Assembly: GCA_902632515.1 (NCBI GenBank)
Contig: CACPDA010000005.1
Span: 1 to 42,363, forward strand
Direction: 5' to 3'
From: an uncultured Pelagibacteraceae bacterium
GTDB lineage: Bacteria > Pseudomonadota > Alphaproteobacteria > Pelagibacterales > Pelagibacteraceae
Length of the DNA stretch: 42,363 nt
Below the pieces are notes generated by a model. The model saw only the letters and a list, made by a program, of their open reading frames with translations, searched no databases and had not been told where the DNA came from. A program made the translations under genes and the position numbers. The first letter of the stretch is position 1. Each line of letters begins with the position of its first letter. Shown piece by piece: positions 27,252 through 36,316 of this stretch.

Positions 27252-27953
27252 TCAATAAATCTCATAATTTATGATCGAAATAGCTGATATCGCTGCAGTT
27301 TCCGATCTCAAAATATTCTCATTAATTTTGAGAGCATGAACACCTTTAAAAGATAGAATCTTCTCTCTTTCAGTCTCTGAAAAATCACCCTCTGGACCAA
27401 TTATAATACATATAGGCTTATTTGATAACTTTGATTTATCAATTTTTTTATTATCTGAATTTAAATCGGTAAAAATTAAATTCATTGAATTAGATTTCAA
27501 AAAATTTTCTAAATTTTGAGCTTTATCAACAGCAGGAATGTTAAGACGATTTGACTGTTCACTTGCTTCAATAATTATTTTTCCTAAACGTTCATTGTTT
27601 ATCTTTCTAACAACTGTTCGCTCAAAAATAATTGGTAAAAATCTTGTTACTCCTAATTCTGTTGCTTTTTGTATCATAAAGTTTTGAAAGTTTGATTTAA
27701 TTGGGGAGAAAGCTAACCATAATTCTTTTGAACTTTCTTTTTTTCTTAATTGTTTAACTGTTTTAAATTCAACAATACCTTTAAAAATTGCTAAAACTTT
27801 TGCTTCCCATTCTCCATTTTTATTAAATATTGAAAAAACTTCGTTTTCTTTAACTCTCATAACTTTAGTTAGATAATGTGATTGAAACTTATCTAATCTA
27901 TCAGTCATATTTGCTGATATTGTATTTGAAAAAAATAATCTAATATTACTCAT
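27252..27953 (-). CDS. rsmE: 16S rRNA (uracil-1498-N3)-methyltransferase RsmE
   Basis: SPOUT-class methyltransferase of 233 residues acting on U1498 of 16S rRNA. An N-terminal PUA-like domain (HYLTKVMRVKENE) is followed by the trefoil-knot domain with KATELGVTRFLPI, EASEQSNRLNIP, IIIGPEGDFSETE and LRSETAAISA. The last two form the cofactor-binding knot. It is divergent from the HAD gene with a 17-nt gap. It lies 60 nt upstream of coxB on the same strand and may be transcribed separately. Confidence 0.96.
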   Translation of the reverse strand: MSNIRLFFSNTISANMTDRLDKFQSHYLTKVMRVKENEVFSIFNKNGEWEAKVLAIFKGIVEFKTVKQLRKKESSKELWLAFSPIKSNFQNFMIQKATELGVTRFLPIIFERTVVRKINNERLGKIIIEASEQSNRLNIPAVDKAQNLENFLKSNSMNLIFTDLNSDNKKIDKSKLSNKPICIIIGPEGDFSETEREKILSFKGVHALKINENILRSETAAISAISIINYEIY

Positions 27954-27970
27954 TTATGTTAAGTTAATTT

Positions 27971-28633
27971 ATGAAAAATATTAAAGCAATAATTTTTGAT
28001 GCTTACGGTACATTGTTTGATGTGAATTCTGCTGCTGAGAAATGTAGAGGTAAAATTGGAGATAAATGGGAGCCTTTTGCGAATTTCTGGAGAACCACTC
28101 AATTAGAATACACTTGGCTTAGAAGTTTAATGGGAAGGCACAAAGATTTTTGGCAGATCACTGAAGATAGTTTAGATAAGTCTATGAAAGTTTTTAAAAT
28201 AAATTTATCAATAAGAAATGAATTACTTAATCTTTATAAAGTTCTCTCCCCTTTTAAAGAAGTTTACGAAACTTTAAAAACTCTGAAAGAAAAAAAATAT
28301 AAACTAGCTATTCTTTCAAACGGAAATCCATCATTATTAAATGAATTAGTTAAAAATAATAATTTGGATAATTTTTTTGATGATATTTTTTCAATTGAGG
28401 AGGTGGGAGTTTATAAACCGAACTCTAGAGTATATGATATGCCCATAAAAAAATATAAAATTAAAAAAAATGAAGTTGCTTTTTTAAGTGCAAATACATG
28501 GGATGTTTCTGGTGGTGGAAATTATGGTTATGAGGCTATATGGGTCAACAGAAATAATAATTTCTTTGACAATTTAGATTATAAACCTAAATTTGAAATA
28601 AAAGATTTATCTGGATTATTGAATAAATTTTAA
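27971..28633 (+). CDS. HAD hydrolase, haloacid dehalogenase type II family
   Basis: HAD-superfamily protein of 220 residues. Motif I is IFDAYGTLFDVNSAA with the nucleophile Asp; the first Asp-x-Tyr-Gly-Thr-Leu pattern is that of L-2-haloacid dehalogenases. The cap domain is helical; motif II is LAILSNGNP, motif III is GVYKPNSRVYD, and FLSANTWDVSGGGNYGYEAIWVNR is the type-II C-terminal motif. The natural substrate is unknown; proteins of this type often act on organic phosphates or 2-haloacids. It ends 51 nt before the small protein gene. Confidence 0.9.
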   Translation: MKNIKAIIFDAYGTLFDVNSAAEKCRGKIGDKWEPFANFWRTTQLEYTWLRSLMGRHKDFWQITEDSLDKSMKVFKINLSIRNELLNLYKVLSPFKEVYETLKTLKEKKYKLAILSNGNPSLLNELVKNNNLDNFFDDIFSIEEVGVYKPNSRVYDMPIKKYKIKKNEVAFLSANTWDVSGGGNYGYEAIWVNRNNNFFDNLDYKPKFEIKDLSGLLNKF

Positions 28634-28684
28634 TATATAAATAAATCTTGAGGAGACGTAACTAAAACCAAAAGAGGAAATTTT

Positions 28685-28873
28685 ATGAGTGAAAAAAAAG
28701 ATGTGACTTTCGAAATTTACGATGACTCAGAAAAAATGTTAGATCAAATTGTAGATAAATATGATCTTCCTGATAAATCTAAAGCTTTGAGATGTTTAAT
28801 GGATTATGTAGAAGAAAAGGAGTCTGATTGGGATGATATGTTTGCTACAGTCAGATGTAATAGATGTGATTAG
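28685..28873 (+). CDS. Small acidic protein, ribbon-helix-helix-like, with C-terminal Cys pair
   Basis: This 62-residue protein has no family I can name. Residues 7-13 (VTFEIYD) look like a beta strand, 15-26 and 31-43 like two helices (SEKMLDQIVDKY, then KSKALRCLMDYV). This strand-helix-helix layout is that of ribbon-helix-helix DNA-binding proteins. The tail is acidic (ESDWDDM) and ends in C-x2-C (Cys58, Cys61), with a third Cys at 37, so metal binding is possible. A ribosome-binding site AGAGGA lies 6 nt before the ATG, one of the better ones in the window. DoxX follows after 5 nt. DNA binding is inference only. Confidence 0.75.
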   Translation: MSEKKDVTFEIYDDSEKMLDQIVDKYDLPDKSKALRCLMDYVEEKESDWDDMFATVRCNRCD

Positions 28874-28878
28874 AAAAT

Positions 28879-29247
28879 ATGACTAAGATTTTAGATCTAA
28901 TTGGAAGAATTTTTATTTCAGGTATTTTTTTATTAAGTGCATACAATAAAATTGGAAATTATGAGGGGACTCTTGACTGGATGGGAAGTTATGGTCTACC
29001 AGGATTTTTATTAGCCCCAGCTATTATTTTGGAAATAATTGCTCCGATTTTAATTATTTTAGGTTTTCAAACTAGAATTGCTGCCGGAGCTTTAAGTTTA
29101 TTTTGTATAGCTACAGCATTCCTATTTCATAATGACTTTTCCGACCAAATGCAATTAATTGCATTTATGAAAAATATAGCTTTAGCAGGTGGATTCTTGT
29201 TTTTGGTAGTCAATGGTGCTAAAGGCTACTGTTTGGATAAAAAGTAA
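28879..29247 (+). CDS. DoxX-family membrane protein
   Basis: A 122-residue protein with four predicted membrane helices: GRIFISGIFLLSAYNKI, FLLAPAIILEIIAPILIILGF, AAGALSLFCIATAFLFH and MKNIALAGGFLFLVVNG. The pattern LLSAYNKIGNYEGTLDWM and GFQTRIAAGALSLF is typical of DoxX. DoxX proteins have been linked to redox or thiol-oxidant responses in some bacteria, but the biochemical role is not settled. It follows the small protein after 5 nt and precedes a pirin gene, a pairing often seen. Confidence 0.88.
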   Translation: MTKILDLIGRIFISGIFLLSAYNKIGNYEGTLDWMGSYGLPGFLLAPAIILEIIAPILIILGFQTRIAAGALSLFCIATAFLFHNDFSDQMQLIAFMKNIALAGGFLFLVVNGAKGYCLDKK

Positions 29248-29283
29248 TCTTGAATTGAACATTTAAATTGTTATTTGATAGAA

Positions 29284-30120
29284 ATGAAAAAAATTGAAGT
29301 AAAAAAAATTATTGATCCTACTCCTGCCTCAGATGGCGCTGGTGTAAAATTAAAAAGAAGTATTGGTGTTGAACCTAACTACTATGACCCATTTTTAATG
29401 CTTGATGAATTCGGCTCTGAAAATAGTGAAGATTATATCGCAGGTTTTCCTCCACATCCTCATAGAGGTATTGAAACAGTCACTTACATGCTTGCAGGAA
29501 ATTTTGAACACAAAGATAGCACTGGCGGCAAAGGAACAATGACTGCTGGTGATGTTCAGTGGATGAAAACAGGAAGTGGCATTATTCATTCAGAAATGCC
29601 AGCTATGAAAGAAGGTAAACTTCATGGTTTTCAATTATGGATCAATATGCCAGCAAAATTAAAAATGAGTAAACCCGAATACATTTATATTGATGCAGAC
29701 AAAATGAGTGTTCATAAAGATCTAGACAAAAAAATTAAAGTTATTGCAGGCAAATTTGAAAATGCCGAGGGTCCTGTAAAAGGACATAATATTGAGCCTG
29801 TATATTTTGATGTTGAATTAAATAAAGATAAAAAATTTAATTACAATTTACCATCTGCTCACAATACTTTTATTTATCTAATTAATGGTGAAATAGAAAT
29901 TGGTAGTAAAAAACATGATAATGTAAAAGATAGTACTTTAATACTACTTACAAAAGGTGAAGTGTTAGAAATTAAAGCTAAATCGAAAGCAAAATTTTTA
30001 GTAATATCTGGTAAGCCAATAAACGAGGAAATTGCAAGAGGTGGCCCTTTTGTAATGAATACCAAAGCAGAGATATTACAAGCTGTTCAAGATTATCATA
30101 ATGGTACATTCGTAAAATGA
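29284..30120 (+). CDS. Pirin family protein
   Basis: Bicupin protein of 278 residues from the ATG at 29284. The N-terminal cupin has the metal site: PPHPHRGIETVTYMLAG (two His) and KTGSGIIHSEMP (His and Glu), with DSTGGKGTMTAGDVQWM between. The C-terminal Pirin_C domain has TFIYLINGEIEIG and GGPFVMNT. Some bacterial pirins have quercetinase activity or act as redox sensors; the role here is unknown. Its stop overlaps the start of the next gene by ATGA. Confidence 0.93.
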   Translation: MKKIEVKKIIDPTPASDGAGVKLKRSIGVEPNYYDPFLMLDEFGSENSEDYIAGFPPHPHRGIETVTYMLAGNFEHKDSTGGKGTMTAGDVQWMKTGSGIIHSEMPAMKEGKLHGFQLWINMPAKLKMSKPEYIYIDADKMSVHKDLDKKIKVIAGKFENAEGPVKGHNIEPVYFDVELNKDKKFNYNLPSAHNTFIYLINGEIEIGSKKHDNVKDSTLILLTKGEVLEIKAKSKAKFLVISGKPINEEIARGGPFVMNTKAEILQAVQDYHNGTFVK

Positions 30121-31088
30121 AAGCTGTAACAATTTCAAAAAATGGTGGTCCAGAAGTTCTAGAGCTGAAAGATATTAAATTAGGTAATCCAAACTCGGGT
30201 GAAGTTTTAATTAAGAATGAAGCTATTGGTTTAAATTATATTGATACTTATCATAGATCAGGTCTCTACCCTGTTCAATTACCATCTAACATTGGAATTG
30301 AAGGAGCTGGCTTAATTGAAAAAATCGGTCCAGATGTGAAAGATTTTGAGATTGGTGATAAAGTGGCATACGCATCAATGCCAATTGGTTCATATGCAAC
30401 ACATAGAATTTTTCCTACAAAAAAATTAGTTAAAGTTCCAAATGAAATAGAATTTGAAAATGCAGTAACTTTAATGACTAAAGGCTTCACAGTTTTTTAT
30501 CTTCTCCACAAAACCTATCCAGTAAAGTCTGGAGAAACTATTTTATTTCATGCAGCTGCTGGAGGTGTTGGACAAATATTTTGTCAGTGGGCCAAAAGTT
30601 TAGGCTGCACTGTAATCGGAACTGTCGGATCTGATGAAAAAATTAAAATAGCGAAAAATAATGGTTGCGATCATATAATTAATTACACAAAAGAAAATTT
30701 TGCGGAAAAAGTAAAAGAAATAACTAATGGAGTTGGTGTTACCGTGGTCTATGACGGTGTAGGTAAAAAAACATTTGATGGTTCAATTGAATGTTTAAAA
30801 ACTAGAGGGATGATGGTTTCATTTGGAAATGCGTCAGGTCCTTTAGATCCTTGCAATGTAACTAAATCTCTTGCTCCAAAAGGTTTATATTTAACCAGAC
30901 CAAGTATTGCTCATTACACTTCAACTAGAGAAGAGCTAGACGAAGCTGCTAACAAAGTTTTTGAAATGTTTATAAACAAAAAATTTAAATTAGATATTTT
31001 TAAAAAATATCCTTTAAGTGAAATTGTTCAAGCTCATCAAGATTTAGAGGGAAGAAAAATTTTGGGCCCTGCTGTGATTATTCCCTAA
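30117..31088 (+). CDS. NADPH:quinone oxidoreductase (zinc-independent MDR family)
   Basis: Medium-chain dehydrogenase/reductase of 323 residues related to QOR. NYIDTYHRSGLYPVQLPSNIGIEGAG is the family N-terminal motif; LFHAAAGGVGQIFCQWAKSLG binds NADPH; GVGVTVVYDGVGKKTFDGS and LYLTRPSIAHY are also typical of quinone reductases. No structural-zinc cysteines are seen. It forms an operon with pirin and DoxX, suggesting a redox role, which is inferred. The stop overlaps that of the convergent DUF2721 gene. Confidence 0.92.
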   Translation: MKAVTISKNGGPEVLELKDIKLGNPNSGEVLIKNEAIGLNYIDTYHRSGLYPVQLPSNIGIEGAGLIEKIGPDVKDFEIGDKVAYASMPIGSYATHRIFPTKKLVKVPNEIEFENAVTLMTKGFTVFYLLHKTYPVKSGETILFHAAAGGVGQIFCQWAKSLGCTVIGTVGSDEKIKIAKNNGCDHIINYTKENFAEKVKEITNGVGVTVVYDGVGKKTFDGSIECLKTRGMMVSFGNASGPLDPCNVTKSLAPKGLYLTRPSIAHYTSTREELDEAANKVFEMFINKKFKLDIFKKYPLSEIVQAHQDLEGRKILGPAVIIP

Positions 31089-31489
31089 TCGACTTTAACA
31101 TCCATATCTGACATATGTAATCTTAATGCATTTGTTGACACATGAATTTCTCTTATAAAAAAAATTATTGAAATCATCATTGATAAACAACAAGATCCGA
31201 AAATTAATCTTGCTATAAAAACTTCATTCAAATAAAGACCTAAGACTGTAAGCATATTAAACAAAAAACCAAATGCCCCAAACATGATTGACCATCTTAG
31301 CAAAGTAATTCTTCCACTTAAATTTATAAACTGCTTTTTCCATTCAGGTGGGACATGTTTTTCGTAAACATGCTCATCATGAAGTTCTCTAATCAAAGCA
31401 CTTAAAGAATGAAATCTGTTACTATATACTCCCATTATCAAAGGAATTGCAGGAAACATTAATGCAGTTACTGTATAATCAATATTCAT
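31085..31489 (-). CDS. DUF2721 family membrane protein
   Basis: A membrane protein of about 134 residues from the ATG at 31489, which begins MNIDYTVTALMFPAIPLIMG. An N-terminal helix, a cytoplasmic segment (SLSALIRELHDEH, then INLSGRITLLRWSIMFGAFG) and two further helices match DUF2721. The function of the family is unknown. It is convergent with the quinone oxidoreductase (stops overlap, CTAA) and divergent from ubiA across 51 nt. Confidence 0.75.
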   Translation of the reverse strand: MNIDYTVTALMFPAIPLIMGVYSNRFHSLSALIRELHDEHVYEKHVPPEWKKQFINLSGRITLLRWSIMFGAFGFLFNMLTVLGLYLNEVFIARLIFGSCCLSMMISIIFFIREIHVSTNALRLHMSDMDVKVD

Positions 31490-31540
31490 ACGAATCAGTT
31501 TGATTATCAATGTTGCCTTTGTTATTTACAAGTAAAATTT

Positions 31541-32407
31541 ATGAGCCAAATTAATCTTTTTATTGAACTTACGCGGCTAAAAAAACCAATTGGCTACATG
31601 CTCTTATTTTGGCCATGCGCTTGGGGTTTAACCCTAGTTTATAATTTTAATGAAAATCTTAATATTTATTTTTTTTATTTAATTCTTTTTTTTCTTGGGT
31701 CGGTCTTAATGAGATCGGCTGGATGTATAGTTAATGATATTTTAGATAAAGAATATGATAAAAAAGTCTCAAGAACTAAAAATAGACCTCTAGCTTCAGG
31801 AAAAATTTCTTGGAAAATTGCTCTACTTTACTCTGGTATCTTATGTTTTTTAGCTCTTCTTGTTTTATTAAATTTTAATTTATTTACAATTGCTCTCGCC
31901 TTAGGATCAATGCCTTTGGCATTTACTTACCCTTTAATGAAAAGATACACCTATTGGCCTCAACTATTTTTAGGAATTACATTTAATTATGGTTTAATTC
32001 TTGGATGGACATCAATTTCCGAAGATATAAGTTTAATTGCACTATTATTTTATTTTGGAGCCATATTTTGGACACTCGGATACGACACTATCTATGGATA
32101 TCAGGATATTAAAGATGATGAAATTATAGGTTTGAAATCAACTTCTATTAAATTTAAAAATAACACAAAGTATTTCTTATACTCATGCTACTTGCTCTTT
32201 TTCTCTTTTTTAATTTTAGGTGGTTACTTAATGAAGTTTAGTTTAATATACTTTATATTTCTTATTTTTCCAGTTACACACTTATATTTTTACCAGTTGA
32301 ATAAATTTAACTCAAATAATCCTGCTAATTGTCTTAATGCATTTAAGAGCAATAATATCCTTGGTTTGATTATTTTAATAAATATTTTAGTAGGTAAAAT
32401 TATTTAA
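31541..32407 (+). CDS. ubiA: 4-hydroxybenzoate polyprenyltransferase UbiA
   Basis: Integral membrane prenyltransferase attaching the polyprenyl tail to 4-hydroxybenzoate in ubiquinone synthesis. In 288 residues the first Asp-rich motif is CIVNDILDKEYDKKVSRTKNRPLASG and the second is DTIYGYQDIKDDEIIGLKST. LTRLKKPIGYMLLFWPCAWGL is the usual N-terminus. About eight helices are visible. Its stop overlaps the msbA start by 1 nt, so it leads the envelope operon. Confidence 0.96.
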   Translation: MSQINLFIELTRLKKPIGYMLLFWPCAWGLTLVYNFNENLNIYFFYLILFFLGSVLMRSAGCIVNDILDKEYDKKVSRTKNRPLASGKISWKIALLYSGILCFLALLVLLNFNLFTIALALGSMPLAFTYPLMKRYTYWPQLFLGITFNYGLILGWTSISEDISLIALLFYFGAIFWTLGYDTIYGYQDIKDDEIIGLKSTSIKFKNNTKYFLYSCYLLFFSFLILGGYLMKFSLIYFIFLIFPVTHLYFYQLNKFNSNNPANCLNAFKSNNILGLIILINILVGKII

Positions 32408-34143
32408 TGAGCAAAATAGAAATATTAAAAAGATTATATAAAGATTATACAAAAAAATATTTATTTAAAATATTCTTGGCAGGTATTTTTTCAATTTTAG
32501 TTGCTGCTAGCACATCATCGATTGCTTGGTTATTAGACCCAGCAATAAAAAAACTATTTATAGAAAAAGATCAGACATTGATATTCATTATACCAATGAC
32601 GATAATTGTTGCATTTGCAACTAAAGGATTTTCTCTATATTTTGCAAAAGCGACTATGATTGGTGTTGGTGAAGATGTAAAAAAAAAACTTCAAGTTGAT
32701 ATGGCAAAATCATTAATTAGTGCGGATACACAATTAATTGACAAAAAACATTCGGGCAAATTTATTTCAAATTTAATTTATGATGTTAATCATATCACCA
32801 ATCTTCTAACTACTGCTATTTTGAATTTATTTAAAGATAGTTTAACCTTGATTGGTTTATTAGGAGTAATGTTTTTTCAAAACTGGAAATTAGCCTTAAT
32901 CTCTCTAATAATGATACCTCTGGCTGGAATAACAGCAAGAGTTTTAGGAAAAAGAATTGGTAAAGTAACTAATGAAGCTCAAGAAAAATCAGGTTTTTTG
33001 ACTACTTATCTTGTTGAGTTATTTAAAAATCACAAACTTATAAAAATATTTCAAAAAGAGGAATATGAAAATCAAAGAGCTGATAATTATTTAGAGCAAT
33101 TAAAAGAAAAAAATAAGAAAATTTCTACTATTTTTGTGAGAATGTCACCTTTTATGGAAACTATGACTGGAATAATGATTGCAGTATTAATTTTTTATTC
33201 TGGGAAATTAATGACTCAAAATGAACTTGATGTTAATAATTTTTTTTCTTTTTTAGCAGCAATGATGCTTGCTTATCAGCCTGTTCGATCACTTTCATCA
33301 CTAAATATGGTATTTAATCAAGGCCACTCTGCAGCAAAAAGAATTTTACCAATAATTGATAATGAAAATTTAATTAAAAATTCAAACCACGCAAAAAATT
33401 TAGAAATCCTCAGTGCTAAAATAGAATTTAAAAATGTAAATTTTTCATATGAAAAAGAAGAAGGAAAAATTATTAATTCAGCAAATCTTTCATTCGAAGG
33501 TGGAAAAATGACATCTTTAGTTGGCCATAGTGGATCTGGAAAATCTACAATTCTAAATTTAATCCCAAGATTTTATGATATTCAATCTGGCGATATTAAA
33601 ATTGATGATCAATCAATTTATAATGTTAAAATTAGCACACTCCGAAAAAATGTTTCTTTAGTGAGTCAAGAAACTACTCTGTTTGATGATACTATAAAAA
33701 ACAATATAAAATATGCTAATGAAGACGCAACAGATTCAGAAATTTATGAAGTTGCAAAATTATCATATTGCGAAGAATTTATAAAAAATCTTCCAGACAA
33801 ATATAATACTTTGATTGGTGAAAACGGAGTGAGATTATCGGGTGGTGAAAAACAAAGGATTTCAATTGCTAGAGCAATGATTAAAAAAAGTCCTATAATA
33901 TTATTAGATGAGGCTACATCTTCTCTTGATTCTGAAACTGAAACAAAAATTCAAGAAGCTTTAAAAATTTTAACAAAGAACAAAACTACAATTGTTATAG
34001 CTCATAGACTTTCTACAATTTTAAATTCTAACAACATTTATGTTGTTGACTCTGGAAATATAATGGCGAGTGGTAGTCATGATGAATTATTAAAAAGTTC
34101 AGTTCTTTATAAAAACTTCTATGAAAAACAAATTCAAAAGTAA
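32407..34143 (+). CDS. msbA: MsbA-like lipid A export ABC transporter
   Basis: A half-transporter of 578 residues: six membrane helices (about 1-310), then an ATPase domain. Walker A is VGHSGSGKSTILNL, the Q-loop is SLVSQETTLFDDT, the signature is VRLSGGEKQRISIARA, Walker B is IILLDEATSSLD and the H-loop is IVIAHRLST. The MsbA assignment over other type-IV exporters rests on the direct neighbours waaA, lpxK and lpxL. MsbA flips core-lipid A across the inner membrane. Confidence 0.9.
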   Translation: MSKIEILKRLYKDYTKKYLFKIFLAGIFSILVAASTSSIAWLLDPAIKKLFIEKDQTLIFIIPMTIIVAFATKGFSLYFAKATMIGVGEDVKKKLQVDMAKSLISADTQLIDKKHSGKFISNLIYDVNHITNLLTTAILNLFKDSLTLIGLLGVMFFQNWKLALISLIMIPLAGITARVLGKRIGKVTNEAQEKSGFLTTYLVELFKNHKLIKIFQKEEYENQRADNYLEQLKEKNKKISTIFVRMSPFMETMTGIMIAVLIFYSGKLMTQNELDVNNFFSFLAAMMLAYQPVRSLSSLNMVFNQGHSAAKRILPIIDNENLIKNSNHAKNLEILSAKIEFKNVNFSYEKEEGKIINSANLSFEGGKMTSLVGHSGSGKSTILNLIPRFYDIQSGDIKIDDQSIYNVKISTLRKNVSLVSQETTLFDDTIKNNIKYANEDATDSEIYEVAKLSYCEEFIKNLPDKYNTLIGENGVRLSGGEKQRISIARAMIKKSPIILLDEATSSLDSETETKIQEALKILTKNKTTIVIAHRLSTILNSNNIYVVDSGNIMASGSHDELLKSSVLYKNFYEKQIQK

Positions 34144-34145
34144 TT

Positions 34146-35450
34146 ATGTTTTTTATTTATCAATTATTACTTACATTCTTAATCATTATATCACCATTAA
34201 TAATAATCATAAGAGTATTTAAAAATAAGGAGGACAAGACTAGATTTATTGAAAAATTTGGTTTTGTTTCAAAAAAAAGAAATAAAGGAAAATTAATATG
34301 GTTTCATGGATCCAGCGTAGGTGAAATCATGAGTATAATTCCTATAATCCATGAGTATGAAAATGATAAAACCATTAAACAAATATTAATTACTTCAAGC
34401 ACATTAAGTTCCTCTAAAATAATTAATAATTTTAAATTTAAAAAGGTTGTTCATCAATTTTTTCCTGTAGATTTTTTTTTATTTTCTAATTTATTTTTAA
34501 ATTACTGGAAACCTCATTTAGCAATTTTTTTAGAATCTGAAATATGGCCAAGCATGTACAATGCAATTAAAATTAAAAAAATTCCCCTAATTCTTCTCAA
34601 TGCAAGAATAACAGGAAAAACTTTTAAAAGGTGGAATATACTAAAAAAATATTCTGAAAAAATATTCAATAAAATTGACATTGCTTTTCCTCAAAATAAT
34701 GAAACAAAAAAATATCTTAAAAAATTAGGAGTGAAAAATATTAATCTTATTGGAAATATAAAATTTATTGAAAATAAGAAAAATAATCAAGACAAAATAG
34801 ATAGAAATTTAAAAATCAAATTTAAAAAAAATAAAATATTTGTTGCAGCAAGCACACATCATAACGAAGAGATTTTTGCAGCAAAATCTCATTTGATTTT
34901 AAAAAAAAAAAGTAAAAAGTTAATTACAATATTAATACCTAGACATATTAATAGAGTTAATAAGATTATTCGTGAAATAAAAAAATTTAACTTAAATGTT
35001 ATTTGCCATAGTGAAAAAAGGAAGAATCTTAAAAACACTGATATTTACTTAGTTGACTCCTATGGAGAGTCAAAAAAATTCTATAAAATAGCATCAACTG
35101 TATTCTTAGGAGGATCTATTGTAAATAGAGGTGGTCAAAATCCTTTGGAGCCAGCTCGTTATGGAGCAAAAATATTACACGGTCCAAATATAAGCAATTT
35201 TCTGGAAGTTTATAAATTACTTAAAAAAATAAAAATTTCAAAAAAAATAGAAAATCCAAAAGAATTGGCAAATCAAATAATCTTTAAAAAAAATTTTAAT
35301 AAAGTAAAAATACTTAAGAAATTAAGTAGTAAAATTTTTAATAAAACAATAAATGAATTAAATAAATTAATTAATCATGAGTCTAAAAAAAACCCAAATT
35401 TTGGGACTATAAAAAACCTAATTTATTTTCTTATATCCTGCTGCCTTTAG
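34146..35450 (+). CDS. waaA: 3-deoxy-D-manno-octulosonic acid transferase WaaA (KdtA)
   Basis: WaaA adds Kdo to lipid IVA, a GT30 glycosyltransferase. An N-terminal membrane anchor (residues 3-24) is followed by IWFHGSSVGEIMSIIP with the catalytic Glu, FLESEIWPSMYNAI, LLNARITGKTFKRW, and the C-terminal GGSIVNRGGQNPLEPARYGA. The last 20 or so residues (after NHESKK) are probably not genuine: an extra A at 35385-35392 shifts the frame, and without it the gene would end at about 35412 with the tail KKTQILGL. lpxK starts inside this 3' end. Confidence 0.93.
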   Translation: MFFIYQLLLTFLIIISPLIIIIRVFKNKEDKTRFIEKFGFVSKKRNKGKLIWFHGSSVGEIMSIIPIIHEYENDKTIKQILITSSTLSSSKIINNFKFKKVVHQFFPVDFFLFSNLFLNYWKPHLAIFLESEIWPSMYNAIKIKKIPLILLNARITGKTFKRWNILKKYSEKIFNKIDIAFPQNNETKKYLKKLGVKNINLIGNIKFIENKKNNQDKIDRNLKIKFKKNKIFVAASTHHNEEIFAAKSHLILKKKSKKLITILIPRHINRVNKIIREIKKFNLNVICHSEKRKNLKNTDIYLVDSYGESKKFYKIASTVFLGGSIVNRGGQNPLEPARYGAKILHGPNISNFLEVYKLLKKIKISKKIENPKELANQIIFKKNFNKVKILKKLSSKIFNKTINELNKLINHESKKNPNFGTIKNLIYFLISCCL

Positions 35451-36316
35451 CACTTATTTTTCAAATTCTTTACATGTTAAAAAAGTTTGTTACCTCAACT
35501 AAGAAATATCCAGAAATAAAATCTATTTGCATTGGTAATATTTATCTAGGAGGCACAGGAAAAACATCCTTAAGTCTTAAAATCAATCAGATTTTAAAAG
35601 ATAGAAAATTTAAAACTTGTTTCATAAAAAAAAATTATTCGAATCAAAAAGATGAACAAGAAATATTAAAAAATGATGCAAAATTATTTAAATTTCATAA
35701 AAGAAGTGATGCTTTAATTGAAGCTATCAATGAAAAATATGAATATGCAATTTTCGATGATGGTTTACAAGATGTTTCAATAACTTATGATTTAAATATT
35801 GTTTGTTTCAATAGTATAAATTTAATAGGAAATGGCCTTACAATTCCCTCTGGACCATTAAGAAATAAACTTAATATTTTAAAAAAATATAACATTGTAT
35901 TGATAAATGGAGATGAGAGAAATTTAGAATTTTTTGAGGAAAAAATTTTAAAAATAAATCCAAAAATTAATATTTTTAGAGGAAAATATATTCCACTTAA
36001 TTTAGAAAAGTTTAACAAAAATGATAAATATTTAATTTTTTCAGGAATTGGTAATCATCAAACTTTTGTAGCTATGTTAAAATCTTATGGAATTAATATT
36101 GTAAAAGATATGGAGTTTCCTGATCATTACTACTACAAATTAACTGATATTAAGAATATGATTTCTCTAGCAAATAAACTGGGTTGCAAAATACTTACAA
36201 CAGAAAAAGATTTTTATAGAGTTGAGAAGTATAAATTTGAAGAAATTAAATTTGTTAAATCAGAATTAAAAATTTCTAAAGAAGAGAATTTAACAAAAAT
36301 AATCTTAAATATATGA
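35377..36316 (+). CDS. lpxK: Tetraacyldisaccharide 4'-kinase LpxK, frameshifted near its start
   Basis: LpxK phosphorylates the 4' position of the lipid A disaccharide. The kinase body has CIGNIYLGGTGKTSLSLKI (Walker A), FDDGLQD and IPSGPLRNKLNILKKYN. An uninterrupted frame exists only from the ATG at 35474 (280 aa), but that lacks the N-terminal membrane segment. In the same frame, 35387-35473 encodes KKPKFWDYKKPNLFSY followed by ILLPLALIFQILY, clearly the LpxK N-terminus. It joins the ATG at 35377 (MSLKK) if one A is removed from the A8 run at 35385-35392. The intended gene therefore overlaps waaA by about 36 nt. Error and transcriptional slippage are both possible explanations. It overlaps lpxL by ATGA. 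Confidence 0.88.
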
